Shown in pieces: positions 21,653 through 31,263 of a DNA stretch of 64,000 nucleotides. Location of the stretch: NCBI GenBank assembly GCA_030142905.1, contig JASJOG010000041.1, forward strand, positions 1,892,555-1,956,554, written 5' to 3'. The notes beneath the pieces are model-generated. The model made no database searches. It saw only the letters and a program-made list of their open reading frames with translations, and was not told the DNA's origin. Position numbers and translations under genes: made by a program. Each line of letters starts with the position of its first letter. Position 1 is the first letter of the stretch. This stretch comes from Heliopora coerulea (lineage: Eukaryota > Cnidaria > Anthozoa > Scleralcyonacea > Helioporidae).

Positions 21653-21820
21653 TTACAAATACTTTGAGTCAAATATATCAGCTGAACTGTCTGATGGATC
21701 TTCGTTGGTACTTTCCTTATTGCTGTTGCTTTCCACTACATGTTGACCATTCTCGACGACACTGTCCATTTCAACCACACGATCCGTTCCCGTGTCGATC
21801 TGTTCTATCTCTTTCATTCG
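21653..21820 (-). CDS. TPR-like gene 1, terminal exon (acidic Ser-rich tail)
   Basis: Last exon of gene 1. The acceptor is a T-rich tract ending CAG at 21821-21823, and the exon begins CGAATGAAAGAGATAG (Arg-Met-Lys-Glu-Ile). It encodes 55 residues: a short charged helix-like start, then an acidic Ser/Asn-rich tail with 'DPSDSSADIFDSKYL' at the end. The same layout (RM.EI.QI..., Ser/Asp-rich, D.F.S) is seen in genes 2 and 3 and, without an intron, in the outer pseudogenes. The 1.1-kb intron is longer than in genes 2 and 3 (about 0.36-0.38 kb) and contains an (AT)n run. Confidence 0.8.
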   Translation of the reverse strand, partial: RMKEIEQIDTGTDRVVEMDSVVENGQHVVESNSNKESTNEDPSDSSADIFDSKYL

Positions 21821-22856
21821 CTGAAAAAAAAGAATGGCGAAATGAATCTTAATATTCGGCTTCTTAAACACTGGCTTCATCAGAGGAAAAAAAAACACAA
21901 AAAACACCGAACCTTAAAATTGTTGGAATGATTCTACGTCACACAGCATAATGACGTACAGGGAAATCACAATATATCAACGAATTTATTAAGTTTGACG
22001 AAGGATAACACAGTCCTGATCTTGGGGGTATATAGAGGTTTTGTGTTCGTGCATGCGACTGTGCTGTGGTGCAATCAGTCAAGATCATTATGTCATGTTT
22101 GCTACATAGTTTGGCACTTCAGCCTGGTCATTCGGTGGATTTGTGAAAGCTCGAAGCTTGGTAGTGTTTGATCGATAATCGGTTTGGCAATCGGAATCGG
22201 GGTGATTGTCCGCAGTTTCCGATTGTAGAAAATCGCTTTTTGAGAAATTTCAGACACGGAACCTCGTACACTCGTTGACGTTTAGTGCGCCAAGTTGCCA
22301 AGTTTCACTCATTCGCTGATGGTGAAATCTTCACAGAAACAAAAGAGACAATAAATGAGCAAGCCTGTTGGAAAAACAAGTGACGACAATACAGCTACGT
22401 AACAGCACGAAGCGTCCTCCGATTGTTCTGATGGCTTTAATAATCATGTAGTAGGTTATTAGAAAAGTGAGGTATAATCGGAATCGCAGTCGACCGATTG
22501 TGAAAGGGAAAAATCGAACATCAGTAATTTCAGATTGTTCCATGATTGGTCGAACACTAAAGCTTGATTAGTCCCGCCAAACTTCGGAATCGCAGTAGAT
22601 GTCATTTAGAGATGTTGTGGCTATCGTTTGTCTAACTTCTTTTCGGCATATGAAGTTGTTTAAAACCCCTGGCACTGCGTTGTCAAGTCCTTCAAGTCCG
22701 ACCATGGGATAAAATAGAGTGCTGCGTAGGCATTGTAAACTTAGTGAATTGATTGGAAAGGTCTAAGTAGTGCCGAAATGTGAAGAGTAGTTTTCTAACG
22801 TTTGGAGCGAAGGCCCTTCGTCAGAGAGAAAACGTTGGAGGATCGAAAAACACGGA

Positions 22857-22857
<1 letters not shown>

Positions 22858-22884
<27 letters not shown>
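22858..22884. repeat. (AT)n microsatellite
   Basis: Run of about 13 AT dinucleotides in the gene 1 intron, immediately at the left edge of the tandemly duplicated unit. Confidence 0.9.
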
Positions 22885-22888
<4 letters not shown>

Positions 22889-22962
22889 AATTAACTTTCA
22901 CGTAATATAAAGACACCGTTTCATGTGACGGAGTGTAAAAGCCCAATATACGTTCTCCATAC

Positions 22963-24156
22963 CTGAATAATAATTGGCTCTTCAGTTTTAAAACCGTAAG
23001 TCCTCGCCTCCTGAAGACATTGGTCAAGCAATTGCCTCTCCTTCTCGAACATTCCCAATCGGAAGTAAAGATCCGATTCGACCAATCGGAACTGGATTTG
23101 GGAACCACGTGGAATGCTCTTCCCCAAATCTTTTTTGATTATTTCAAGATATTGGCCGGCAAGAGCGACTGAGGCTTCGCTAACCGCGCGTCCCTGGCGT
23201 CCGAACGAAGAGTTTGAATCAAGTAATATTCTTGCACTTTTTATCAAAGCGTAAAATTTATTCTTGTCATTAACGCGTGATCTGGAGTCCTGAGAGGCGA
23301 CTTCGCTCATCTTCTTGAAACTAACGAGTGCAAGTTCTTTAACGTTCTGATCTGGGTTTGGTAGGTTTCCCATAAACGCATCTAGGAAAGTGCCGTAGCA
23401 TTCGTGGAATTGCGCCATGTCGTCATAGTTCCAACCACTTTGGAAGCTCTGCTCGGCCAAATCCAAATACTTCTTAACGGAACCAAGTTTATTTTTCGTC
23501 CTTGAGATTATGGCCATTGAGGTCAATGCGCGTGCTTGGAACATCGGTGGAAAACTTGTGCAGCGTGCCAGCTCGTAGCCTCTCTTAGCGCAATCTTTGG
23601 CGGCTTTCAGGTCCTCCCTATAAACGAAACACACTGCCTGCTCAACAGTGGCTGCTGCCACTAAATCTGGGTCAGTATTCTCATAGTGCTTCACTACATA
23701 AGACAAATAACTGTCAAATTCATCGAAGTCCCCATTATCTTCTAGTCGAATAAGTTTCGCCATTACTCTTTCGTAGGTTTTGCTGGGTTTATAAATCACC
23801 AGACCGGGAGAACGGAAGAGAGCTTGTGAAAAACTTAAGACTTTCATGAATAGCTTGTAATAACTTGTCTGGTTCCAAATTTGTTTAACTACATCTTCAA
23901 AAATATCGAACTCTTCCTGGTCACCATCCTCGTCTTTTCGAATCGTTACAGTGAGCCCCCGAGGTCGTGTGTCATCAGGTTCGCCTAACTGGCCACGCTC
24001 ACAACGCCGATGCTTGTTTTTCCACAAACTGGAAATAAACGGTTCTAGATAGTTAGAAAAGCTATTAAAAATATTCCGTTCTTGAAGATCTAAATGGTCA
24101 GTGCTTGAGAAAATTGAAATGTCTGTTGTTGCTTGGTCGACTCTTCTCAATTCCAT
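22963..24156 (-). CDS. TPR-like helical-repeat family, gene 1, main exon
   Basis: 398 codons from ATG 24156 (MELRRVDQATTDIS) to a GTATGG donor at 22962; with the last exon the protein is about 453 aa. Residues 1-100 are polar and acidic, with a basic patch (WKNKHRRCERGQ). From about residue 125 the core 'IYKPSKTYERVMAKLIRLED' and 'NGDFDEFDSYLSYVVKHYEN' begins a string of amphipathic helix pairs with TPR-like A-x-Y/A spacing ('AAKDCAKRGYELARCT', 'KKYLDLAEQSFQSGW', 'LAGQYLEIIKKDLG', 'DLYFRLGMFEKERQLL'). No enzyme motif, signal peptide or clear membrane span. An alpha-solenoid scaffold or adaptor is the likely fold; its partner is unknown. An in-frame upstream acceptor (CAG/CGTTCC, exon start 24250) suggests a separate 5' UTR exon. 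Confidence 0.85.
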
Positions 24157-24250
24157 CGCCTCGTCAGTGAAAAAACTGGTTGATAATTTCTTCGCTGTTT
24201 TCGCCGGGTTGAAGGAAAGACTGCTGTAATATCTCTGGAATTATGGAACG
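24157..24250 (-). other. Probable 5' UTR part of gene 1 exon 2
   Basis: On the minus strand a CTCTTTTTCAG acceptor precedes CGTTCC at 24250, 94 bases before the ATG. The same acceptor and UTR are found upstream of gene 2 (40547) and gene 3 (50904), which supports a shared non-coding first exon further upstream. Confidence 0.55.
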
Positions 24251-25035
24251 CTGAAAAAGAGGTATGTCTCTGTTATCTCTGAGTTACGGACACAGTTGCA
24301 CTTAATGTTAATCCATCCATCTCTTATCATAACGGCCAATCTTAAATCATTTTTAACTAGCTTTCTTCGACAGTAAAATGGTTCCTCAACTCGTATATGA
24401 TGATTGGTCCGCCATTGAAAGTAAACTAGTGTGACCAACGTAAAGTGCTAAGGGGTTGTCACATTCTAGAAGGGGCTAAAACTTTGAACCCATGATTGAG
24501 TTGACCTCTGAATACTCTTTGGCGAATGCAGACATAATTTTTAGTAGGTGTAAGGTAGGCGTAGGGTTGGTGTCATTTCACTGAAGGGTCAAGGCAGTTT
24601 CCGCGCGAAACAAGGATATACTTGGTAAAAAATGAAATATGGTGACCAACAACCCAAACTTTGAGGAGCCCCGGAAATACTGCATATCTGGATGATGTGA
24701 TTTGTAATTGATCACTAGTCAACAAAATATGGCTTTTTTGCCTTTTATTTGCTCCTTTAAGGAGGTTGGGATATGACTGGAATGGCCCTACTCTGGATCC
24801 GCCAGTCGGCTAACTGTTGTGACGTAACTAGGGTATTTCTAGGGGCGAGCACCTCGATGAGGACTTAATGAATTTAGGGAGCTAACATTTTGTACAGATT
24901 ACTGAGCTCTATAAATAAGGGGAATTGTGTTTTTTGCGCAATCTGATCGGTTCCTTTATCTCGAAATATCCTGCGCTATTCACCTCCGAGTAAAACAAGA
25001 TGGCTTCTAGTTTTCAGTTACGGAAGAAGGAAATT
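24251..25035. other. Spacer 1, gene 1 upstream region
   Basis: Shared with 40548-41035 plus 42165-42440 and with 50905-51674. Likely contains the gene 1 promoter: reading on the minus strand, a CCAAT-type GACCAATCAT lies near 24400. No coding motif was recognised. Confidence 0.4.
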
Positions 25036-25477
25036 CAGGGGCGGTGGCACAGGAGGCAAGGGGGGCAGTCGTCCCCAAACTTTTTGGTGGGGGGCCGCAC
25101 ACCCCCTAAATAGCAGGCAGCAAAACTAGTATACGCGCAGGCCGCTGGCGTATAGTAACATTCAAATGGCGTAGTGCTATTATACTTATAATTTTCAGCA
25201 AATTTTTATAGATAACACATGCACTACATCATGCAGTTTTTGTCATCAGTATATATTATTATAAAATTTATATATAATATTGATAATAATACTAGTCTAA
25301 TACGTAAGATAAAGATAAGTGCCAGTACATAACGCGAAACAAAACTATGATAAAATAGTTATCTTACGTATGAGATTCCCGCCTGGTTATTCAATTGCTA
25401 CGGTTTTGATAGTACTAGTCTATGGCAATGTACAAGTCGGCTCGCCCCCCAACTTAAATTTGGTGCCAGCGCCATTG
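25036..25477. mobile_element. hAT-type MITE in spacer 1
   Basis: 442 bp starting CAGGGGCGGTGGCAC, with an imperfect inverted end (best preserved in the copy at 52112), flanked by AAATT direct repeats (25031-25035, 25478-25482). Spacer 2 shows the empty site with a single AAATT at 42441-42445, which defines both ends exactly. Confidence 0.85.
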
Positions 25478-25799
25478 AAATTGTTTTGTATAAAGTAAAC
25501 CGCCGTGCCAGACAATACCAGAAAAGTTATGAAATTTTGCAATAAAGTATCCAGGAATATGTATTTTCTTTACAGTTTAGCGATAAATGCACTCATTTGC
25601 TTCAGTTACGGAAGAAGAATTTTTTAAAATTAAACGTGTGGTAGGCGCCTACCCAGACAACATCGAAAAAGCAAACAATTGTCATCTTGTCCACCAGGAA
25701 ATAAAATGTATAATAAGTCCTGCGATCTAGAGGATCTCGAGCTACTTCAGACTAACCAAGATATTAATCTCCAGGCTATTGATTTTCCGGGTGGAAAAC

Positions 25800-26235
25800 A
25801 TGATCTCAGTATAAATATTAGTGTCCAGTACAAGACTTTAAAATGGGATCCCGTCAATGGTAAGAAATAAAAAACTTTATTAAAACATGATTTACTAACG
25901 TTTCGTTGCAGCACGCAGCATCTTCAGAGTGGATAAATTACATTGTGGCAAGTATATACTTACATGTGAATAATTAATTATAAATAGACCAATCAGGTAA
26001 AAGGGGACAGAAATAGAAGATGACAAAAGTAAGACGAAGTCAGTCAGAAATAGCAATTAATTATTCACATGTAAATATATACTTGCCGCAACGTAAATTT
26101 ATCCACTCGGAAGATGTTACGTGATGCAACGAAACGTTAGTAAAATGTTTTAATAAAGTTTTGTATTTCTTACCGTTGATGGAATTCTATTTTAATATCT
26201 TGTGCTGGCCACTAATATTTATACTAATCTTCAGG
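25800..26235. repeat. Large foldback (inverted-repeat) element, spacer 1
   Basis: Two arms of roughly 180-190 bases face each other around a short centre (about 25990-26045). Matching marks are 'gtataaatattagtg' outer, 'ctttattaaaaca', 'actaacgtttcgttgca' and 'aataattaatt' inner. Present in spacer 3 (52450-52880) and, with a damaged left arm, in spacer 2. No coding sequence. Probably an old foldback transposon. Confidence 0.75.
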
Positions 26236-27709
26236 CTAGCTGAGATTGGACAAGACAATTGCAAATCTTTCGTTCCCATGATGGAATCAGCAGTTGTAAA
26301 CAGGCTTGTTATGTTCCGGCATTACGCTTTGATAGATTCCCGCCCGAGCGTGCCATAATAAAGTTTCGCAGAAATAACACTTGTTTGTTTCGTTCCGACA
26401 TCACGCTCTGATGAACCGCCGCCTATGGGAGGCCTAATATCGAAAGTTACAAAGGGACATCCCTGCTATGACGTAACGTGCCGTTTGAAGGTGTATTCAT
26501 GGCATTTTCGTTTTTCTTGTTAATTTTTTCCCCGCTATCATTGCCGGTCCGTACTGAAATTACTCTCTGCTCAAATTTGGTCCGCAGTCCACAATTCGAA
26601 GACCCGATCTATTCCATTGAAATCGGCTGTTTTGTAATTCATCTGTGTTCTTTGCCAGCGACATATTAGTGAAACTATCATGCAACTTTAAAGCAGTTTT
26701 TGTTGTCGTTTCCTGATGCTTTAGTTTTGTACGGTATTCTTGCCACTTAGATTACATCACCACATCAAAAAGTACAAGTGAAACAAGTGCATCAACAACC
26801 AAAACGTGTAAGGCATCCCCAAAATACTGTTATGTTGATCGGATTTCCTTCCGGTTTGGGCAGCTAAATTGGTGCAGTTTGAAACCCAATATTACAGAAG
26901 AGTATCTTTTCCCAAATCAGCTTTGCAATTGTTGGGTCAGTAAATACTTATTTCTTCGAATGATTACCTGAAAATGAGTCTTACTGTATGCTTCGTGATT
27001 TAAAACCGACTGCTCACGTAAATGCCACTGCGACACGTCAATAAACAGTTCGTCAAACTTTCAGAAGGATACATTTGTCACTCTGATGAAGAATGTGGTT
27101 TGAAAATTTTCCTACTTCTATTTTATGGCATTACCTCTTCTTCCACATCTACCCTATTCTTTCGTCCAGTAACTATATAACCAAACTTCCTCTATCCTTG
27201 TTTATTTAAGTAGTCGGTGTAACGTATTGAATTACCTTTGAAAATTTTCACCGACCAGAGAAGTTGAAGTCCAGCGGTTTCCCTCGTCAACAATTTCTCA
27301 ACGTCTGTCGTTTCAGTCCGGCTCAGCTTTCAATGTAGTCCCTCACAAACAATCTACATCTCATGAGTTCAAAACGGTAAAGTTCACAGCCTAAGTTATT
27401 TAAACTTTCGTTACTAATGACGAAATGATGCCCCGTGATGCTTAACGACGTTTCCATGATTGTACTATAACTTCCGGCTGTAGAATCCCGAAAGTAACAT
27501 CCCCCTTTACTTTCTGTTTTATCCACCATTGTTGGCCGCTACTTTCGAGGGGCGGTTATATTCGAGTGGTAAAGTACGTTAACGTACTATGGGAATATTG
27601 TCCTTTGCCCCTTCAATGGCTTTATGCTTACCACATTTGCCTCCTTTTTCTTCATTACAACTTGACAGTTTTACTCTACTTTTGGCGGGTCGAGATTTAA
27701 AACTCAATA
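26236..27709. other. Spacer 1, unclassified duplicated sequence
   Basis: Shared with spacers 2 and 3. It contains a 62-68 codon minus-strand frame (27323-27529 here; 44879-45067; 53958-54164) that stays open in all three copies. Otherwise nothing was recognised. Confidence 0.4.
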
Positions 27710-29898
27710 CAGTCGAACCTCGATTATCCGGACTCACTGGGACCGGGATAAAGAGTCCGGATAATCGAGAGTCCGGATAATCGAGAATATGAATGTCAAC
27801 GAGACAAAAATAAAACTAATTAAGTTAGAAATGCGGGAATTAATGGTGCACATATTATCGTTGGACATACATGAATACAAAACATTTACAAACAACTTCA
27901 TGCAAAAACTATTTACATTGGTTTTCTAGATATACAGTATAGGTTTTACCCTCGCTTAAAATGTTGGAGCAAATTGGTTTACTTCAAAGAACAACATCGT
28001 GTTCGCACTGCCAATTCCATCATTCTTCGAAGCTGCATAATTTGAATAGTGTCAACATTGTTCTGTATTTCCATCCATGACAAACACTTTCTAAAACATT
28101 CTACAGCTTCAAAATTTGAGACAGTGTTCTCATCTTCACCTTCGTCTTCCTCGTCGCTGGTCACTTCATCTTCTTCAACCGATTGTTCTGCAACACTCGC
28201 CAAAATTTGTTTGTCTGACATCTGTGGCGTAGTAGGAAGTTCAGTTTCGGCATTTAACCAGGCTTCGACATCAGAAGAAGAAAGACCTTCACTGTTGCCA
28301 ACTCGACTCAAAACTTCCATCATGGTTTCGGCGTAAATATCCTCTTGTTCTGGCTGAGAAACAGTTGGCTGGCCGTTGGGGTGAGTTTGCAGCTTACTGA
28401 ATGCCTTGGATATGGAATCAGAGCTTCCCTCTTCCCACGCATCAGCAAGCATATAGAGTGCATCTTTCACAGTGTGTTGTTTTACCATTTCCTTGATGTT
28501 TTGTGTTGGATCAAGGTCTTGAGCGTAAATCACTTTCTGAAGGAGTTTCCGCTTGTAACGGGTCTTCATTGCTTGTAAGATGCCTTGATCCATTGGCTGA
28601 ATCAGCGAAGTTGTGTTTGGAGGGAGAAACACACAAGTAACAGAACCATCGCGGCTCCTCAGTTCCTCGGGATGGGCAGAACAGTTGTCGATCACCAATA
28701 AAGCTTTAGGTGAAGGAATGTTTTGCGTAAGCTGGTGGCGTTTAACAGCCGGGACGAAGTCTTTCTTAAACCACTCGGCAAAAATCTCAGAGTTCATCCA
28801 GGCGTTCCTCTGTGACTTGTAAATGACTGGTAAAGCATCCATGTTTACGTTCTTAAAACAACGCGGCTTGGCAAATTTCCCAATCAGAACAGGTTTCAGT
28901 TTATGTGTTCCTGTGGCATTTGCACAACCAAGGACAGTCAAACGATCCTTTGATTTTTTGAAGCCCGGGGCAGATTTCTCACGGCATGACACAAGGGTTC
29001 TTTCCGGTAAACATTTCCACAGAAGTCCCGTTTCGTCAGCGTTGTAGATTTGTTCGGGGGTTAAACCTTTCTCTTCGATCATTTTATGCAACTTATGCAA
29101 AAAAGGCTCAACAGTTTCTTCCGCCGCAGAAAGTTTTTCACCTTGGATACTAAGGTTTCTTATTCCATGGCGATTTTTGAATTTCTCTAACCATCCTGAT
29201 GAAGCTTTAAAGGATTCGCTGTCTACGACTGTCTCCACGTGTAACTGTCTGTAGAAGTGCTTTGCTTTCTCTTGAAGAAGGGGACCGGAAATTGGAGTGC
29301 CAGATGTTCTTTGCTGAATAAACCAGGCATACAGAGCTTTATCTAGTTGTTCATCACTTGCAATCTTCAAAGATTTTCGCTGCAATCCTTCGCTCGTCTC
29401 CAAGTTGTCGGCGAACTTCATGATCTTTTCTCTGTTCTTTCGTATATCAGAGATCTGCTGCTTGCTGACGCCGTATTCAAGTGATAAGTGTGTTTCTTTT
29501 TCTCCTTTGTCTAATCGTAAAATAATTGATTGTTTATCTTTTATCGAAAGAATGGATCGCTTACGCTTTGTGGACATGATTATCGGAAAACTGTGACGCT
29601 AGCTCGTGTGATTTGCATACATACCACGCGGATCAAGCCAGTCTAGCGTGAAATTTTACTTAGCAACGAAACAGCTGTGGGCCAATCAGAATTTAGCGGA
29701 ATACACCTCATCCCCAACAACGTATACGATCGTTGGTTTCGCTGTTCGAAAGGAAAACAAATCTGTTTCAATTGCACTTCAATGGAAGGAAAAATAATTC
29801 CCATTGATCTTTATAAGTACTAATTAATATTCATGAAAAATTGGGACCAGAGAAAAAGTCCGGATAATCGAGAAGTCCGGATAATCGAGGTTCGACTG
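27710..29898 (-). mobile_element. Tigger/pogo DNA transposon, apparently complete
   Basis: 2,189-bp element with terminal inverted repeats CAGTCGAACCTCGATTATCC at both ends, flanked by TA target duplications (27708-27709, 29899-29900). Spacers 2 and 3 carry the empty site ('actcagtacttt'), so the insertion post-dates the duplication. Inside each end are repeated GTCCGGATAATCGAGA motifs, likely transposase-binding subterminal repeats. It encodes one uninterrupted transposase. Nothing visible prevents it from being autonomous. Confidence 0.93.
27979..29577 (-). CDS. Tigger/pogo-family transposase
   Basis: Intact 532-aa protein, start ATG at 29577. Domain order: a CENP-B/psq-type helix-turn-helix (about residues 5-55, 'YGVSKQQISDIRKNREK'), a second CENP-B-type HTH (about 70-145, ending 'GWLEKFKNRHGI'), then a DDE_1 catalytic domain. 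The acidic triad is visible as Asp181 in 'IYNADETGL', Asp297 in 'LLVIDNCSAH' and Asp330 in 'LIQPMDQGI', the DDD pattern of Tigger/pogo. An acidic C-terminal region (DEVTSDEEDEGEDE, about 470) follows, as in jerky-like relatives. It catalyses cut-and-paste transposition at TA sites. Cnidarian host genes can be derived from such proteins, but the intact TIRs and TA duplication make this a transposon. Confidence 0.93.
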   Translation of the reverse strand: MSTKRKRSILSIKDKQSIILRLDKGEKETHLSLEYGVSKQQISDIRKNREKIMKFADNLETSEGLQRKSLKIASDEQLDKALYAWFIQQRTSGTPISGPLLQEKAKHFYRQLHVETVVDSESFKASSGWLEKFKNRHGIRNLSIQGEKLSAAEETVEPFLHKLHKMIEEKGLTPEQIYNADETGLLWKCLPERTLVSCREKSAPGFKKSKDRLTVLGCANATGTHKLKPVLIGKFAKPRCFKNVNMDALPVIYKSQRNAWMNSEIFAEWFKKDFVPAVKRHQLTQNIPSPKALLVIDNCSAHPEELRSRDGSVTCVFLPPNTTSLIQPMDQGILQAMKTRYKRKLLQKVIYAQDLDPTQNIKEMVKQHTVKDALYMLADAWEEGSSDSISKAFSKLQTHPNGQPTVSQPEQEDIYAETMMEVLSRVGNSEGLSSSDVEAWLNAETELPTTPQMSDKQILASVAEQSVEEDEVTSDEEDEGEDENTVSNFEAVECFRKCLSWMEIQNNVDTIQIMQLRRMMELAVRTRCCSLK

Positions 29899-29955
29899 TA
29901 CTTTAGAGTAACTCAAGCGATAACTGTAAAGTGCATGTTGAGTATCAAGTGTTAA

Positions 29956-30040
29956 GTATCATCATCATCATCATCATCATCATCATTATAATCATCATCA
30001 TCATCATTATTATCACCATCATCATCATCATCATCAATCG
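29956..30040. repeat. (ATC)n microsatellite, spacer 1
   Basis: ATC/ATT trinucleotide repeat interrupted on its right side by a LINE. Equivalent arrays are at 45306-45590 and 54401-54580. Confidence 0.85.
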
Positions 30041-30189
30041 TCAATCAAAGCGAAGGTTCGAAACAAGATCGCCATGTAGAAGGAAGGCATGTTACTTCGC
30101 TTTGAATATTAATGATTCGAGAGACATGAATGCTGTGAACCGCCCATTTGTTGATGAAACGTTCAAAAATGCTTTCAATTATTAGAGAA

Positions 30190-31236
30190 TAAAATTAATG
30201 AATTAAATTGTGCATTCATTAAGAAAGTTAATGATCTGGAACGAGCGATGTTGGAACAAAAGACAATGAACAACACCTTTTAATAAGCAAATTAGAACGG
30301 GAAAATATAGATTTAAAGAATGAAAACCAAGCTGTTCAGGATAAGATTACTAATTTATCTCTCATAGCATCGGATATGAACACAGAAATCAAAGAAATGG
30401 ATAATGAAAGATTGAGTCTTATAAAAGCATTAAGGCTCATACAATCGGCTCCGTCTCCCGAAGCTTATACTGAACAACAACCATTTCAAAAGTGTCAGAA
30501 TAAAAGAAAACAAATTGCTAAACGAAGACAAAAACAAACGGAAAGATCTGAGGCCTAGCAATCAGGCATTCGATTAAGTAATCGTTATGAAGTTCTAAGT
30601 ACCGATGATGACGATGAGCAGTCGGGTATGAAATCAAAGTCTACCTCGGTATTTAAAGACAGCAAGATCGAACAGGTTCAACACCACAATAAGCAATCAA
30701 ACACCCGGAAAAGTCTCGACATGGACAATGCAAAGTCAACTAAAGCCCCAGTCACAATCCTTGGAGACTAAATGGTAAATATGTTACAACCAACCAAGCT
30801 TACTCGCTCAGTCGATCAAAGAGTTCAAGTGAAAACTTTCCCAGGAGCAACAATAGCGGATATGGAGCATTATGTACAACCAACTTTACGTAAAAAGCCC
30901 AAGCTAGTTGTCTTACACGTTGGAACCAATGATATACAGCACAAGGAGCCAAAGGAGTTAGCAGATGAGATGAAGTTGCTGTGCCAAGGTATAGTAACTA
31001 AAAATCCAACTACTGAAATAGCTATCTCTGAAATTGTGAGGAGACAAGATGCAGCGATGAACATTAAAATACAGGAAACTAATACACTGCTGTCTAATCT
31101 TTGCGAAGAGTCCAATTGGCACTTCGTTGGACATGCTAACATATATACTAAGCACCTAAATGGATCAGGACTGCATTTAAACAGGCAAGGCACCGCAATA
31201 TTAGCAAAAAATTACATTGATTTTTTTAAAAACTGA
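30190..31236 (+). pseudogene. LINE ORF1 remnant, esterase-like
   Basis: Broken frame with a Leu/Lys-rich coiled coil (30376-30558) and a C-terminal SGNH-like domain (30772-31236: 'VVLHVGTNDI' with the oxyanion Asn block and 'GSGLHLNRQG' with the His). The block I serine codon has become a stop: 'ILGD' is followed by TAA then Met-Val (about 30769-30775), where the sister element at 3820 has GDSM. Several other stops occur before it. Confidence 0.8.
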
Positions 31237-31263
31237 CTAGTTGATGATAATAGGAATAATCCA

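Noticed and set aside
29956..30040. Possible CRISPR-like regular repeat
   Set aside because: Simple trinucleotide repeats without spacers in a eukaryotic genome; not a CRISPR array.
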